DNA of 64,000 nt from Eleusine coracana subsp. coracana (Eukaryota > Streptophyta > Magnoliopsida > Poales > Poaceae): positions 49,635,882 to 49,699,881 of the forward strand of contig CM064430.1 of the NCBI GenBank assembly GCA_032690845.1, in the 5' to 3' direction. The notes under the pieces were generated by a model that was not told the DNA's origin, did not search any database, and saw nothing but the letters and a program-made list of their open reading frames with translations. A program made the position numbers and the translations under genes. Below, piece after piece: positions 1 through 11,851 of this stretch (positions are counted from its first letter, which is position 1; every line of letters begins with the position of its first letter).

Positions 1-685
1 ATGAGGGGATTTGACGCCCCCCTATACTGTGCTTGTACGGTGAGTACGACATTTAAGGCCGGGTGGTTGATGGTAGTCGACCGCTGACTCGCCCGACCCC
101 CTTCCAGGGGTCGGATCGCCGAGGCCGGGCTGCTCGGGCCCACCCGAGGTTAGGATCTATCTTGTCCATGCAGGGCAATCGAGTTTCCCCATTCCGTCAA
201 CCCCGGCTCATGTCAAGATTCTATCGCCGTGTCCCATCCGGGCCCGGGTTCCGAGGAAGGAGGCGCCTACTTCACGATCATGGGCTATGGGGACCTACAC
301 TGTCACGACCACAACATTGGTGGGGACTCCGGTTTTTGCACCAGAGTCATCGGGCTCGATGAATGAGGTGTGTTCGTGGCCCACCTGACAAGCCGGCTTG
401 GTCGCGACTCCTTTTGAGGGGTCGTGCGAGTCGTGACGGGTTCCCGACTTCCTATCGAGGGGTCAAGTGGGGCTCAGTCAGCTCCCGACCCCCTCGAGAG
501 GTCGGGCGAGCCGGGACGGCGACGCGGTCTTCATAGCCGAGTGACGAGTTTCGTACAGACGCCTTCCATGTGGGACCCGTGCGGGTCACGCTCACACGGC
601 AACTCGATGAGTCTTTGGTCCTTTGCCGCGTACTTAGTTTTCTTCGAGGAGGGGCCACGTGGCACCCTGTTATTTACCCCCGATA
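1..685 (-). repeat. Tat element 3' LTR (partial, window edge)
   Basis: This aligns with 42571-43279 and begins inside the LTR. The right boundary is placed at 685, where similarity to the other LTR stops; the expected terminal CAACA has decayed to CGATA. A pyrimidine-rich strip follows on the plus strand, as expected for a decayed polypurine tract read on the minus strand. About 24 bp present in the right LTR near 42910-42935 is missing here. The small ORFs across it are not genes. Confidence 0.85.
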
Positions 686-1967
686 GAAGCCCCTGAGCGA
701 GTCGGAGAGTCGTTCAGGGGGTTTTGACACTGACACGGGTTGAAGGTTGCGACATGGTTCGCGGGCCTTATAGTTTATCCGGGCAAGGTGCGCATGAGCG
801 CACTCGACGGGTGTAGCCCCCGAGCCGGGGTGAGTTTTTGATAAAACTCACGCCCCAGGTTTATCTCGACGGTAAAGCATAGGGATGCTGTTTTGGCGAG
901 GGTGCATGCGAGCGCACTCGTCAGTTGTAGCCCCCAAGCCAGAGGAGGAGTTCGTACGGACTCGTTCTTTGGCTTTATTCATCGGACGCCCTCACGAGGG
1001 CACTGTGGCGCCCGTGGGCTTTGGACCCCGCATCCTGGTTTGAGTAGACGGCGCGTGGCGCCGCAGAGAGAGTTGTTCGTAGCGCCTCCGTGGTGGGGCG
1101 TGACCTGTTTGCCTAAAGAAGGCGTGACAGGACGCTGCCCGAGCCGTAGGCGCGTCGTCCTTTCTTGTCGTGAGGCGAGCAGGGGTATCTTTCAGTCGGT
1201 CCCGGATCTGACGCGCCACGCGCCTGGGTGGCTTGTAGCCAACGGCTCTCATCCGGGATGGTCCTCTTGTCAGTTTTTTGTATTAGCATGGCGTGCGAGG
1301 GCCTCCCGTGCTCTTTCATTGGGCTCAGCACCCGCGTAGGGAATCCAAGGCCTAGGCCTAGCCCGGCTATTTAAGGATGCCTCCGGGCGGCGTCCCACTC
1401 CATCGCTACACCCAGGACCGTTGTTTTGAATTCCTAGTTAGCTGAAGGGTGACTGTCTTTTGGGTGCCGGCTCGCTGTGCCTATGGCTTCCGGGTGTGAC
1501 GGCGCCCTTGGTGATGACGATGGAGATGAAGACTCGCTGTCGACCAGCCCCCGGCCGCCCTGGCGGGGTGGCTCCGCTGGTCGTAGGGAGGCTGGTCAAC
1601 TTCCGTTACGTCCCTCCCTCGTCGGGGTGAGACGGAGTTAAAGGGGCTCCCACATGGAGAGTTGCCATGGCTTATTAGGTCCCACCATGTTCATCCTTAT
1701 CAACGACTGTAGGAATGAGGTCAAGGAGAGGCGTCGCAACGGTCTCCCTATCCGCGTGGGGGTCGCTGCTCCAGCCACAGCCACACAACGCGACCAAGCT
1801 GCTTGCCTTCTTCATAGGCGGAAATGGCTAGCCTCATATGAGGGCATCCTTCCCCAACGACGAGGAGCCGCTGGTGCTTCACCTCATATGTACCTGCTGA
1901 GGTACGAGTACCATCTTTTCCTTGTAATAGACTCCCGGGGGTCAATTTTGTCTTTTCTTTGTTAGAT

Positions 1968-2013
<46 letters not shown>

Positions 2014-3241
2014 AGTGTTGGCCCTTAAGAGGTCTTGTTAGTAAGGAATAAAGAATGTGACCCCGCAGTTGGATCTTGTTTTGTGATGCTGACCCTCGTG
2101 CCCCCGCTCGATGCGGATGGGTCGGTCAAGCGGTTGTTTCGAATTTCTCGTTTTCTCCTTCCGTGCCTCGTTCGTGAGACAAAGGATAGAGCCAGGCCTC
2201 AGTTTCACCTCGAGGGCTGAAACATGGTTGCTCGGTGAGCTGCTATCGGGTCAGTTCGAGTGAGATCCCTGGTTCCCCGTCGGCGGGGTCCCAGTGAACC
2301 AGCAGGTGGTTGACCTCATAAATCCGTTTTTTGGACTTGTCTAGTTATCGTGACCATTCGATAGGTCACGATGGCTAGCCGCCTCTCTTCACAGAGATAC
2401 CAAAGGACAAGATGAAACAAGACTCAAACGCTACTCTGCGATACCCGCGACCCCCTGGGGGTCGGGGTGTTGGCCGCTAGGTGTGCCCGTCGCTCGTGCC
2501 CCTCGCTCTGTGTGATGCACTCGGTGGCTGTCGAAGCCCTCGGTGGGACCAGCCTTAGAACCCTGGCGCCCTCGGGCCGTCGGGGCTGTTTCCATCCTCT
2601 TATCCAGTCTTACCTGTGATACCCATCCCTCAGTGGGGTCGGGTGGTTGACTTTGTGCCTTCGCCTCCCTCATTGTTGCTGGCTATGCGCGCTTGATGCA
2701 ATGTGGTATGGCCGGAGGGACCCACACACTATGCCTGTTGCAGAATTCATAGTGCGGCGGGGGGCTTAGATAGGTCCTGTGCGGCCTGCCCCACTGGCCT
2801 GCCCCACTGCCATGGTAAATAGGTGGGAGTTAAGTGGACGCGATTTACCTGGCGTCCGTATCGTGGTGGTTCCGAGCGTGGTGTGTGGCCGCTCTGTCTT
2901 CCTTGGTGCGGAGATCGAGGGAGCGTTTTTTTCATCACGGCAGAGGTAGTGGTGGGGCCCAGGCTGCACGATGCCGTTTGTGGGAAGCGAGGAGTTTTCA
3001 GAGTGGTGAGAGGAGTGGAGTTATGGAGACGTGTGGGAGGGGAAGTTGAAGAGTTCATCACCAGGTGAGTCAAGGGCGGATTTTTGGCGGTCAGTTACGG
3101 TCGCATCCTGGGTACAACCCCCTACTTAAGTCCTTTGACGCCGAACCCTTCGTCTTCCTTTCGCTTTCGTTGCTACCACGCCCTTGCTTCCTCTGCTTCT
3201 TATTCTTCCTTGCTCTTTCCCGCCGCCGCTTTGTCACCGCC
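686..3241. other. Tat non-coding region between 3' LTR and antisense ORF
   Basis: This is GC-rich sequence without a convincing gene. It contains an imperfect direct repeat around 790-830 and 900-945 (both include GAGCGCACTCG followed by TGTAGCCCCC), a GA microsatellite, a 9-bp inverted repeat at 2347-2372, and TATA-like stretches near 1371 (TATTTAAG) and 3123 (TACTTAAG). The latter lies about 120 bp before the antisense ORF start and could belong to its promoter; that is inference. Confidence 0.5.
1970..2008. repeat. (GA)n microsatellite
   Basis: This is an uninterrupted GA dinucleotide tract of about 19 repeats inside the non-coding part of the Tat element. Confidence 0.95.
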
Positions 3242-6101
3242 ATGTTGGTCTTCACCCGATCCATAGTGATGCGGAAGGAACTGGAGGGACTTGTCCAGGC
3301 CGGCCTCCTCGCCCCTCTCACCGAGGCGGTGGAGTGGACCGTGCCGGGGAATGAGACACGACCTGAGCCTCCAACGGGCTATGTGGTGTCCTTCATCCCC
3401 TTCAAGTGGCGCGGGCTCGGAAGGCCGATGCACGACTTCTTCAGGGCCCTGCTCTACCACTACGGGGCGGAGCTGCAACACCTGAATCCCAACGTGATCT
3501 AGTATCTCAGCCTTCGTGGCCTTGTGTGAGGGATTTCTTGGGATCACGCCCAACTTCGCTCTGTGGTGCCACTTCTTCCTCGCCATATGCATCCAGCGCA
3601 AGGCCCCTGGTGCCGACTCGCTCCCCTGTACCATTGGGTGCGTGGGGATTCGGCTTCGCAATGACCGATCGGCTAAGTACATCCAGATGCCTACTCCGAC
3701 CACCCACTCCGGGTGGCATTGAAGGTGGTTCTATCTGTGCAATCCAGAGCTGCACCCTCTCCCTGAGTACACCGGGCATGACATCTCAGAGGCCCGTGAT
3801 TGCTCGAAGTGTGGAGCGAGGAAAGACGGGAAGAAGGGGATCAGGCACGCGCTCGCTGCCATCGCCCACCTGAAGGGGTCTGGCCTCGACGACACGGGTG
3901 TCGTCGGGTGGTACCACAAGCGGCAGTTCGCGCCGCTATGCAACCATCAGCTTTTGATGTTCTTGGTCGACGACTGTAGCCGGGTGGTGCCAGACAACAT
4001 GATGGCGGCAGAGCTGTTGCCCGGTACCGAGGTGGAAAAGCGGGTGAAGGCGGTGCTAGGCTCATCTACATCGGCTTGGCCTGTCCCTGGAATGTCATTG
4101 ATGCATCCTGATCCACAAGCGGTCAATATGGTAAGGATCTATGCCCTCTTGCCAATACGTTGTTGTCTTTTTTTTTTGCTTTTGGTGGTGATTTGATTCT
4201 GATGTGTCCTTCTCATTTCTTTGCCTTTAGTCCCAGTGGACCTGCTACATCCGAACCCCCACTCTCCGGTTGCCAGAGGGGAGGGCCGTCAGGACCACCA
4301 ACCGCTTTGAGGACGTGGCTTGGCGGGACGCCAAGCGGGAGGTGAGGAAGAAGAAAGACACCAACATCCGAGCAAGTCTCGGGAAGGCGGAAAGGTCATG
4401 GCAGCATCAGGCGTTGCGGGAGGAGAAGGAGAGGAGAGGGGAGAACCCTGACACCGCGTTGACCGCTTCAACCGAGGAGGAGGAGGAAGAGGACGAGGTC
4501 AGGGGTGCTTCCGACGACTCGGAAGGATTGAGCGGGTTTGAGGACTCTACGGAGGAAGGTGACGGCGAGGGCGCGGGTGATGTTGAGTATGATGATGGCG
4601 ACGGCGACGGAGATGACAATGACGACGACAATTTCGGTGGTGACGCAGGGCTGGCGGCCGGCCTTAGCTATGTGCCCTTCACGCGACCGACCCTGGGGAT
4701 AGGATCATCCTTGATCTCGCCCTCTTCCTCCGGGTCGGGAGCGCCTGAGGGCCACTGCCTGGTTGAGGAGACGACGCTGATTCGGTCTGGGTTGGTTGAG
4801 AATGTTCGGTCGCCGGCCCCGACTGGGGGCGCTCCCACGAAGCCAATCCGAGCGATAGGCTCCCCAATCGAGGGACTGTTCCAGCAGGCAGGACCGGGGC
4901 CGGAGGCCAGGCCGGCACGGGCCGAGATGCCACCCGCCGTAGGCGCGGCCCAGCTCGCGTCCCCTGCCATGACCGGGGAGAAGTGTTTGCGGGAGGAGCA
5001 GGTGGGGGGTGACGTGCCCGTCAGGAGGCGTCGGGCTTTGGGCCAGGACCCTCGCCAGACCAAACTGTTCACTATGAAGGGGCTTAAGACGGGAGCGCAA
5101 TGCAGAGGTTGTCGCCACGGAGGCGGCGCGGGCGCGCAATGCGAAGGCCACCGTGGCCGTGACAAGCTCCCGGGTTGTCCTGCCCCCGGTGGCGTCCAGG
5201 GGCACTGGCAGTGGCATTGCGATGGACGTCGAGACGTCGGTCGGCCGCCGTGATGGGCCGGGGCGACATGATCTCCACTTTGGCACGCACCGAGGTGAGG
5301 GACTTCACTGTGATCGGTGCAGGGCTGGCGGTGGACGCTCTCGGGCGCGGAGCTGCACCACTGTTGGCAGAGGAGCGTGCGCTGCTAGAGGGTGAGCTCC
5401 GTTCAATGGAAAACTTGTGCAGCCCCACTGAGCTTCATGTCGTTGCCGCATACCGAGCTTTGAGGATCGAGTGCGAGGCCTCTGCCATGGCGTCTCTCCA
5501 TGCCCTGGCTGATGCCCGTCAAGAGCTGAAGGAAGAACATCGGCTAGAGGAGGATATTGGCACGAGGATGGTCGAGATGGAGGCCTCCCTGGAGCAGACC
5601 GGGCGCGAGCTCGGCCGGGTGGATCATGAGGATGGTCGAGATGGAGGCCTCCCTTGTGCGGCAGGCCCCTTTTAGCTTGTTGACTTTGACGAGTGGTGTT
5701 GCGTAGATCTGGGATCATGATTAGTGGTGGTGGAGGACTCCCTTTGCTAGGAGGTTGAGCAGGGGAACGTGTTCTGCACTCTACGGGGTCGAGCGACACG
5801 GGAACTTTGGGTGGAGCTTCCTCTGGACGCCGCCCCCATTGAGCAGGTCGGGTCACTGATGGAGGCGGGTTGTGAGTGGATTCGGCGGGGTGTGTGCTTC
5901 GGCGTGCACCTCGCTTTCAGTGTGTTCGCCACTCACTTCGACCTGACTGAAGCCGACTTTGAGGTCTTCAGCGCAGGCCATGTTGAGGGGCATACTCCTG
6001 CGTAGATGGAGGCGATTCGTGTCCGCACTGCTCCCCACGCCGACAACCTAGCCCGTGCGCACGAGGAGGAGGCGCTCCCTAGGGCGGATGAAGAGAATTA
6101 G
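3242..6101 (+). pseudogene. Tat antisense accessory ORF, 'putative gypsy type transposon' domain protein, broken
   Basis: The likely start is the ATG at 3242 in a CACCGCC context. The N-terminal half (3242-4130) resembles the plant domain annotated as putative gypsy-type transposon protein (Transposase_28/PF04195): a conserved globular segment with an FIPFKWRG-like stretch, and later CSKCGARKDGKK. A GTAAGG...TTTAG intron lies at 4131-4230. The second part encodes a basic stretch, an acidic run rich in Glu/Asp (about 4460-4640), a Pro/Gly/Ala-rich linker and a helical, possibly coiled C-terminal region. Breaks: an in-frame TAG at about 3500 with a frameshift just after, a TGA at about 3719, and frame changes around 5100-5190 and 5640-5770. 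Known: Tat elements carry such ORFs antisense to gag-pol; their function is unsettled. Confidence 0.75.
4131..4230 (+). other. Intron in the Tat antisense ORF
   Basis: The donor GTAAGG follows an in-frame ATG codon. A T-rich tract and TTTAG acceptor precede TCCCAGTGG, where the frame resumes. It is 100 bp long, typical for a plant intron. It supports transcription of this ORF from the strand opposite gag-pol. Confidence 0.7.
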
Positions 6102-6588
6102 TCAGTGGTCGTTTTTAGTTGTTCTTTGATTAGTTCTTGTGGGTCATCATGCCCATGTAATAATTTAAGTTCAAACTAGTGCTTGCTTAGTTTCATTGGC
6201 CCATGTAGGCCCTAAACAATTTTAGTTTGCTTTTAATTTGATTGAAGTGTTAGGCCTCTGCCCTTCCTGTTTTGATTTGTGAAGTTTGAGCCCCATGAGC
6301 CCTCCGAGGTTTCGTTTCATCGGTGATTGCCGTTGTCGTGGCTGCTGGGGCAAGCACAATGTTGCGCCGTCTGACCGACTCGACCATGAACCTGCATTGT
6401 CCGTGGCTTACTTCACTTATCGCCACAGTCAGTTTTCTGGTCCAACATTTTTCTTTTTTGAAAAGAAAAGAAAAAACAAACTGTGTGGTGCCATGTGCCC
6501 CATGCGCCTAGTTGCCCCCGAGTGACACACGACCCCTTTGGAGGGGTCGGGAGTCACTTAAAAGCAAAGTGATGCATGAAACAGAAAG
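6102..6588. other. Spacer between Tat antisense ORF and pol 3' end
   Basis: No gene is seen. The stretch is convergent: the antisense ORF ends on its left and integrase ends on its right. It has an AT-rich half (6120-6260) and a near-palindromic T/A run around 6449-6480. Confidence 0.5.
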
Positions 6589-7743
6589 TTAGGGATTGAA
6601 TTTACGTAGTTGTGAGATGTTCCACGCATTCTTGAGCTCAGCGCCTTGGACGGTCTTTAGCTTGTAGGTGTCTGGGCGGAGGATTCGAGAGACGACGTAT
6701 GGTCCTTCCCAATGTGATGAGAGCTTGTGTTGACCCCTGTTGTCTTGAACCCTGCATAAAACAAGGTCATCCATGAGTAGGGCCCTGTCCCTCATGTTTC
6801 GGTCGTGATAGCGCCGCAGTGCTTGTTGGTATTTCACCGAGTGGAGGAGAGCGACATCTCGGGCTTCGTCCAGTTGGTCTAGTGCATCTTGGAGTGCCCT
6901 CTCGTAGCCCTGCTCGTCGTACGCGCGCACTCATGGTGCCCCATAGTGCAAATTAGTGGGCAGGATTTCCTAAGACCCGTAGACCATAAAGAAGGGCGTG
7001 AAGCCCATCACGCGACTTTGGGTCGTGTAGGCTCTAGAGCACGGTGTGCAGCTCGGCTGCCCATCGACCACTGAACTGCTTCAAGCGGTTGAAAACGACG
7101 GTGGGGTCGAAGATTCGCGGCTTCAGCCCTTGAAGTATCATGCCGTTCACTCATTCGACTTGACCATTCATCTCAGGGTGAGCAACCGCAATCCAGTCGA
7201 CTCGAATGTGATCGTCATCGCAAAACTTTAGGAATTTCTTCCCCGTGAATTGCATCCCATTGTCGGATATTATGGATTTTAGGACGCCGAACCGGTGGAT
7301 GATGTCAAGAAAGAACTCGATGACCTCCTCCAACCGGATTTTCACGAGTGGGCGTGCCTCGATCCATTTAGCGAACTTGTCGACCGTGACAAGCTGGTGG
7401 GTGTTGCCCCCGGGCACTTTTTTAAGTGGTCCGACGAGATCTAGGTCACAGACCGCAAAGGGCCATGCGATGGGGATCGTCTAGAGGGCCTGAGCCGGGA
7501 GGTGTGTTTAGCGGGCGTAGTACTGCCAACCTTTGCAGGTCTTGACAATTCGGGTCACATCACCCACAGCTGTCGGCCAGTAAAAGCCTTGACGAAAGGC
7601 GTTGCCCACGAGGGTTCAAGGTGCCGCGTGGTGGCCGCAGACCCCGCCGTGGATGTTGATGAGGAGCTTGATGCCCTCGCTGATGGGAATGCAGTGCTGC
7701 ATGATTTGGTGATGCTGCGCTTGTAAAGTTCCCCATCAACCAA
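6589..7743 (-). pseudogene. Tat integrase, frameshifted
   Basis: Read on the minus strand, 7743 to about 7550 gives the N-terminal zinc-binding part (a GHHAAP-like His pair, then FYWPTAV and a CKGCQ-like stretch with one Cys lost) split over two frames. 7417-7151 gives the catalytic core, with DKFAKWIEA and SDNGMQFTG containing one catalytic Asp, and NGQVE with the Glu. 6930-6589 is the C-terminal domain ending ISQLRKFNP and a stop. Family knowledge: retroviral-type integrases join LTR DNA to the host genome. Several stops and frame changes make it inactive. Confidence 0.85.
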
Positions 7744-8500
7744 AGTGAATGACTTGGCTCAGCGATAAAGTCGTTTGGCTTCAGTCCCATCGATGGGAAG
7801 TACGCCTCGAGCCATGAATTTGATGTACCAGACTCTCCAATCGCGGGGGAGCTCGACTCGCTCGACCTGGGGATCGATTCGCTCGATCCCTGGGTCATCC
7901 GACTGGTCGACCGCCTCATCCGAGCCGTCTGGCTGGTCGATCTCCATCACATTCGTGGGTTGCGCAGGTCCCGGAGGTGACTTCTCATCCCTCTGTTCGG
8001 GCTGCGCGGGATCGCTCGACCCCTCGTCGAGGGTCGCGGGCTCCTTGGGTCGGACGCCCGGAGGTATCTGCTCCCGACCAGCTGCCATCTTGGCCAACGC
8101 GTTAGCTGACTCTTTAATGATCTAGTCAACCAAGAGCTGGGAGTCACCCAGGGTCTCTACCCGCTAGATTCCGAGCTCAATCGCAATTTTTAGCCGTTGA
8201 GGAGCGCTTCGTACTCAGCGACATTGTTCGAGGCGGGGAAATATAGATGAATGGCGTATTTCATAAGTACCCCGAGTGGAGAGATGAAGATGAGGCCGAC
8301 TCATGTCCTGGTGCGCATGAGCGATCCATCGAAGTACATGATCCAGTACTCTTGATCGTTGGGAGCTGGTGGGAGTTGCGCTTCGGTCCACTGTGCTATA
8401 AAATTGATGAGTACCTTGGACTTGATGGCCGCTTGGGGTTGGTACGTGATGTCGTGCCCCATCAGATCGAGCGCCCACTTGGTGACCTTGCCCACCGAGT
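7744..8500 (-). pseudogene. Tat second (archaeal-type) RNase H and linker, degraded
   Basis: The minus strand around 8370-8340 reads YWIMYFDGSLM, the start of the additional RNase H domain typical of Tat elements. It is followed by a degraded stretch and a Pro/Asp/Glu-rich linker (8097-7759) before integrase. The domain is broken by stops and frame changes. Known: Tat retrotransposons acquired a second RNase H downstream of the original one. Confidence 0.7.
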
Positions 8501-8900
8501 CCCTGTATTGTATTATTTCTCAGAGAGGAAAGGAACTTACAACGTGTATCGGGTGGGAGTCAAAGTAGTGCCTGAGCTTGCGCCTTCCCACCATCACTGC
8601 GTAGAGGATCTTCATGATCTATGATCGGGTCTTTGAGTCGGACAGGACCTCGCTGACATAGTAAACCGGGTGCTGGACCTGAGGACGTGGCCCTCCTTTT
8701 CTCGCTCGACTACAAGGGCCGAGCTCACGACTTGGGTCGTCGCCACTATGTACAACAACAACACCTCGCCCGGGGTCGAGGGTGTCAGCCCCAGGGTGTT
8801 GCTTAGAATGCACTTGACATCATCGAGAGCGGACTGTGCCTCGGGGGTCCACTCGAAGCTGTTGGACTTCTTCAAGAGCCTGTACAACGGAAGCACTCTC
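8501..8900 (-). pseudogene. Tat RNase H (first) and connection region, broken
   Basis: 8896-8612 on the minus strand reads LYRLLKKSNSFEWTPEAQ, the usual connection between RT and RNase H, then an ALDDVK...LSN stretch and an LLLYI..T segment in place of the usual LYLAVS/LYIAAT. The frame is lost afterwards. It is part of the same decayed pol as its neighbours. Confidence 0.75.
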
Positions 8901-8949
8901 TCGCTGAGGCGAGAGATGAAGCGACTTAGTGCCGCTAGGCAGCCCGTGA

Positions 8950-9680
8950 GACATTGCAGCCCATTCAGGTTCTGAACAGGGCCTATCCGCTCGATCGTAG
9001 AGATCTTTTCGGGATTAGCCTTGATGCCTCACTCGGAGACGATGAACCCAAGGAGCATCCGTCTTGGGACCCCGAAGACGCATTTTTTGGGGTTGAGCTT
9101 GACGTCGTTCGCGTGCAATTTCATGAAGACCCGCTCGAGGTCATCTACGAGGGCGTCGACCTGTTTGGACTTGACAACAATATCGTTGGTGTAGGCTTCT
9201 ACCATGGGGCCGATCAGATGATCAAAACACCACTGCATGCAGCACTGGAAAGTGGCACCAGCGTTCTTAAGCCCCAAAGGCATTGTCACGTAATAGTAAG
9301 AACCGAAAGGAGTGATGAAAGATGTCGCGAGCTGGTCGGATTCTTTCATCGCGATCTGGTGATATCTAGAATAAGCTCCAGGAAATAGAGGGTTTTGCGC
9401 CCCACCATTGAGTCAACTATTTGGTCAATGCATGGTAAAGGAAAAGGATCCTTTGGACATGCCTTGTTCAGGCTTGTATAGTCAACACACATTCTCTATT
9501 TCCCATTCTTTTTTGGTACAAGGATAGGATTAGATAACCACTCGGGATGATACACCTCCTTGATGAACCCGGCCGCCTGGAGCTTTGCGATCTCCTTGCC
9601 GATTGCCCTACACTTCTCCTCGTCAAAGAGGCGTAGTCGTTGCTTCACCGGCCTGGAGCCCGGCCTAATGTTCAAGGAGT
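8950..9680 (-). pseudogene. Tat reverse transcriptase, catalytic motif altered
   Basis: The minus strand from about 9650 reads an FIKEVYHPEWLSNPILVPKK-like stretch, then the core at 9349-9029 with TPFGSYYYVTMPLGLKNAGATF. The catalytic YxDD box reads AYTNDIVVK, with the first Asp changed to Asn. There is an internal stop after the KKNGK stretch (about 9500) and another break near 9370. The order RT to RNase H to integrase confirms a Ty3/gypsy pol. It is not functional. Confidence 0.85.
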
Positions 9681-9996
9681 GCTCGGTGACTTCCCTCTAT
9701 ATGCCAGGTATGTCCGAGGGCCTCCACATGAAAATGTCAACATTGGCGCGGAGGAAGTCGACGACCACACTTTACTATTTAGGAGTGAGGGAGGTCCCCA
9801 CTCTCACCATCTTCTCCTTTTCACCTTCGGGGTTGATCTGCACCTCCTTCGTGTCTTCCACCAGCTTGAACGAGGTGTTCTTGTGGCAGGCATCAGGATC
9901 CCCTTCCTTGAGGCGGGTCCGCATCGCGTAGAGCTACTCGGAGGCCACCGCTACCACGGCGAGGTTGCCGTTCTCCATCTCGCACTAGAAGGCACA

Positions 9997-10628
9997 CTAG
10001 AGGGATGCATTGATAGTGATGACCCTTTTAGGGCTCGACATCTTGAGTTTTAGATAAGCGTAGTTGGGCACAGCCACGAACTTGGCGTAGCATGGGCGCC
10101 CCAAGAGAGCCTGGTACACCCCCGAAAAGTCTTTGACCTCAAAGACGAGGGTCTCGGTCCAGAAGTTTGATGGGGTCCCAAACATGACGGGCAAGCTGAT
10201 CCGTCCGAGGGGCATAGCCTACCGTCCCAGGATGATCCGTGAAAAGGGGTGCCGGCCGGCTGAAGGCGCGATCGGTCGATGCCGAGTAGGTCGAGCGTGT
10301 CGTCGTAGAGGATGTTGATGCAGCTGCTCCCGTCCATCATTACCTTAGTGAGTCGAACCTCAGCGATGATGGGATCGACGATGAGAGGGTATCGACCTGG
10401 CCGCGGCACATGCGGGGGGTGGTCGGACCGATCGAAGGTGATCGACAGGTCTGACCACTTGAGGAAGGTAGGAGTGGCGGGCTCCACCGTGAAGACTACG
10501 TGACACTCAACCTTAGTGGTGCATCGACTCCCGTGGGATTCCGGTCCCGTGAAGATCGTATGACATGCTTTCGTGTTGGGGAAGACTGGCCCCCCTTGCT
10601 CGTCGTTGTCGCTGGTGGGGTCCTGCAC
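9997..10628 (-). pseudogene. Tat aspartic protease region, frameshifted
   Basis: On the minus strand, 10628-10240 contains the segment around the active-site Asp (MMDGSSCINILY), where Tat proteases usually read LMDGGS. The downstream half (10215-9997, FGTPSNFWTETLVFEV...LLGRPCYAKF) is in another frame. Role: cleavage of the gag-pol polyprotein. It is inactive through the frameshift. Confidence 0.8.
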
Positions 10629-10673
10629 TCTTGGCTCCAGTGCTTTTTCCGGATCCCCCTTCTTGGCTTCCTT

Positions 10674-11851
10674 TCAAAAACATTTCTTCATCATGGAGCA
10701 ATCCTTGAGGAGATGCTTGACGGGGAACCCATGGTTGGGGCATGGACCGTTCCACTTTTTCTCAAAGTGGTTCGACGTCTCCCCTCTCGCGGGCCTTGGC
10801 GGCTTGCGGTCAGCGGCGGCCATGACGGGACTGCGCGTGCCCCACGACTTGTTCTTCTTCTTATTTGGGTGATCGGAGACGCTATCGCCAGCTTCTTCCT
10901 CCTGTTTGCCCTTGTCTTTGTTCTCCAATGCGCGCTGGAGGACTGCTCCAACGCACTCCTCACCAGAGGCAAAGCTGGTAGTAATTTCGAGAAGCTCGCA
11001 CGCCGTGCGCGGACCCTTTCGACCCAGCTCGTGAATGAGCTGTTTCAAAGTGGTGCCGGAGATGAAGGCTCTGATGATGTCTGTGTCACCCATGTTGGGC
11101 AACTCGTTGCACTACTTGTTGAAGCGCTGGATATAGTCCCTGAGGGACTCGGTAACTTTTTGCCGGTAGTTTTTGAGGTCCCAGGGGTTTCCGGGTCGGA
11201 CGTAGGTCCCCTGGAAGTTCCCGACGAAGGTGTCCCTCATGTCGCTCCAATCGTAGATCTGGCCCTCGGGGAGGTGTTCGAGCCATGCGTGGGCCGAGTT
11301 CACGAGGTACAGAGGGAGGTTGCGGATGATGGCCAGGTCATCGATGGCCCCTCCGGTCTGGCACACGAGGCGGTAGTCTTCGAGCCAGAGACCAGGGTCT
11401 GTCTCCCCCACATACTTAGTGATAGTTGCGGGTGCCCAAAAGCGCTGAGGAAACTCGGCGCTACAAATGCGTCGGCTGAAGACCCGTGGCCCAGGTGGAC
11501 TCGGGCTCTGGCTCTGCTCCTCGTCGGTGTTGTCATACCGGCCTCCACGGTGCGGCTGACAGCCTCTCTCTTTGTTGAGTCGTTCCCTCTCATGCCAGTG
11601 CACTTTGAGGCTATGGCGCGCGTCGTGCCTCGGCCTGACTCGATCGTGAGTCGAGGCCTTCTTGGGCGTGCCCCCGGTAGGGGCTGGTTGCCGGACCGAG
11701 TTCTGCTGCGACCCGGCGACACCATCTCCTCCAGTGCGCCTTGACGTGGAGATCTGCTGGCTGAACTGAGCGGCTCGCCTCAATGAGCTCTCCGCTTGAA
11801 GCTCGGCGGCCTTGGCTAGGAGCGCGTCCACTTCGTGCTGGGCCCACTGAG
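10674..11851 (-). pseudogene. Tat gag, C-terminal part (left of the nested insertion)
   Basis: The minus strand reads in from the insertion point with QWAQHEVDALLAKAAEL. A Ser/Arg/Pro-rich linker follows, then the conserved retrotransposon gag core (WLEDYRLVC, AHAWLEHLP, FQGTYVRPGNPWDLKN, SLRDYIQRFNK). A TAG after RFNK near 11112 breaks the ORF; it continues in frame with CNELPN and an AFISGTT segment to a zinc-knuckle-like CPNHGFPVKHLLKDC at about 10700. Its N-terminal half is at 40592-41749. Confidence 0.9.
11847..11851. other. Target-site duplication, left copy (CTGAG)
   Basis: These five bases flank the array; the right counterpart at 40592-40596 is CTAAG, one mismatch. The Tat gag frame is continuous when one copy is removed, which supports the assignment. 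Confidence 0.75.

Noticed and set aside
893..1339. Protein-coding gene in the left Tat region
   Set aside because: It is a GC-rich open frame with overlapping frames on both strands and no recognisable domain, lying in retrotransposon non-coding DNA.
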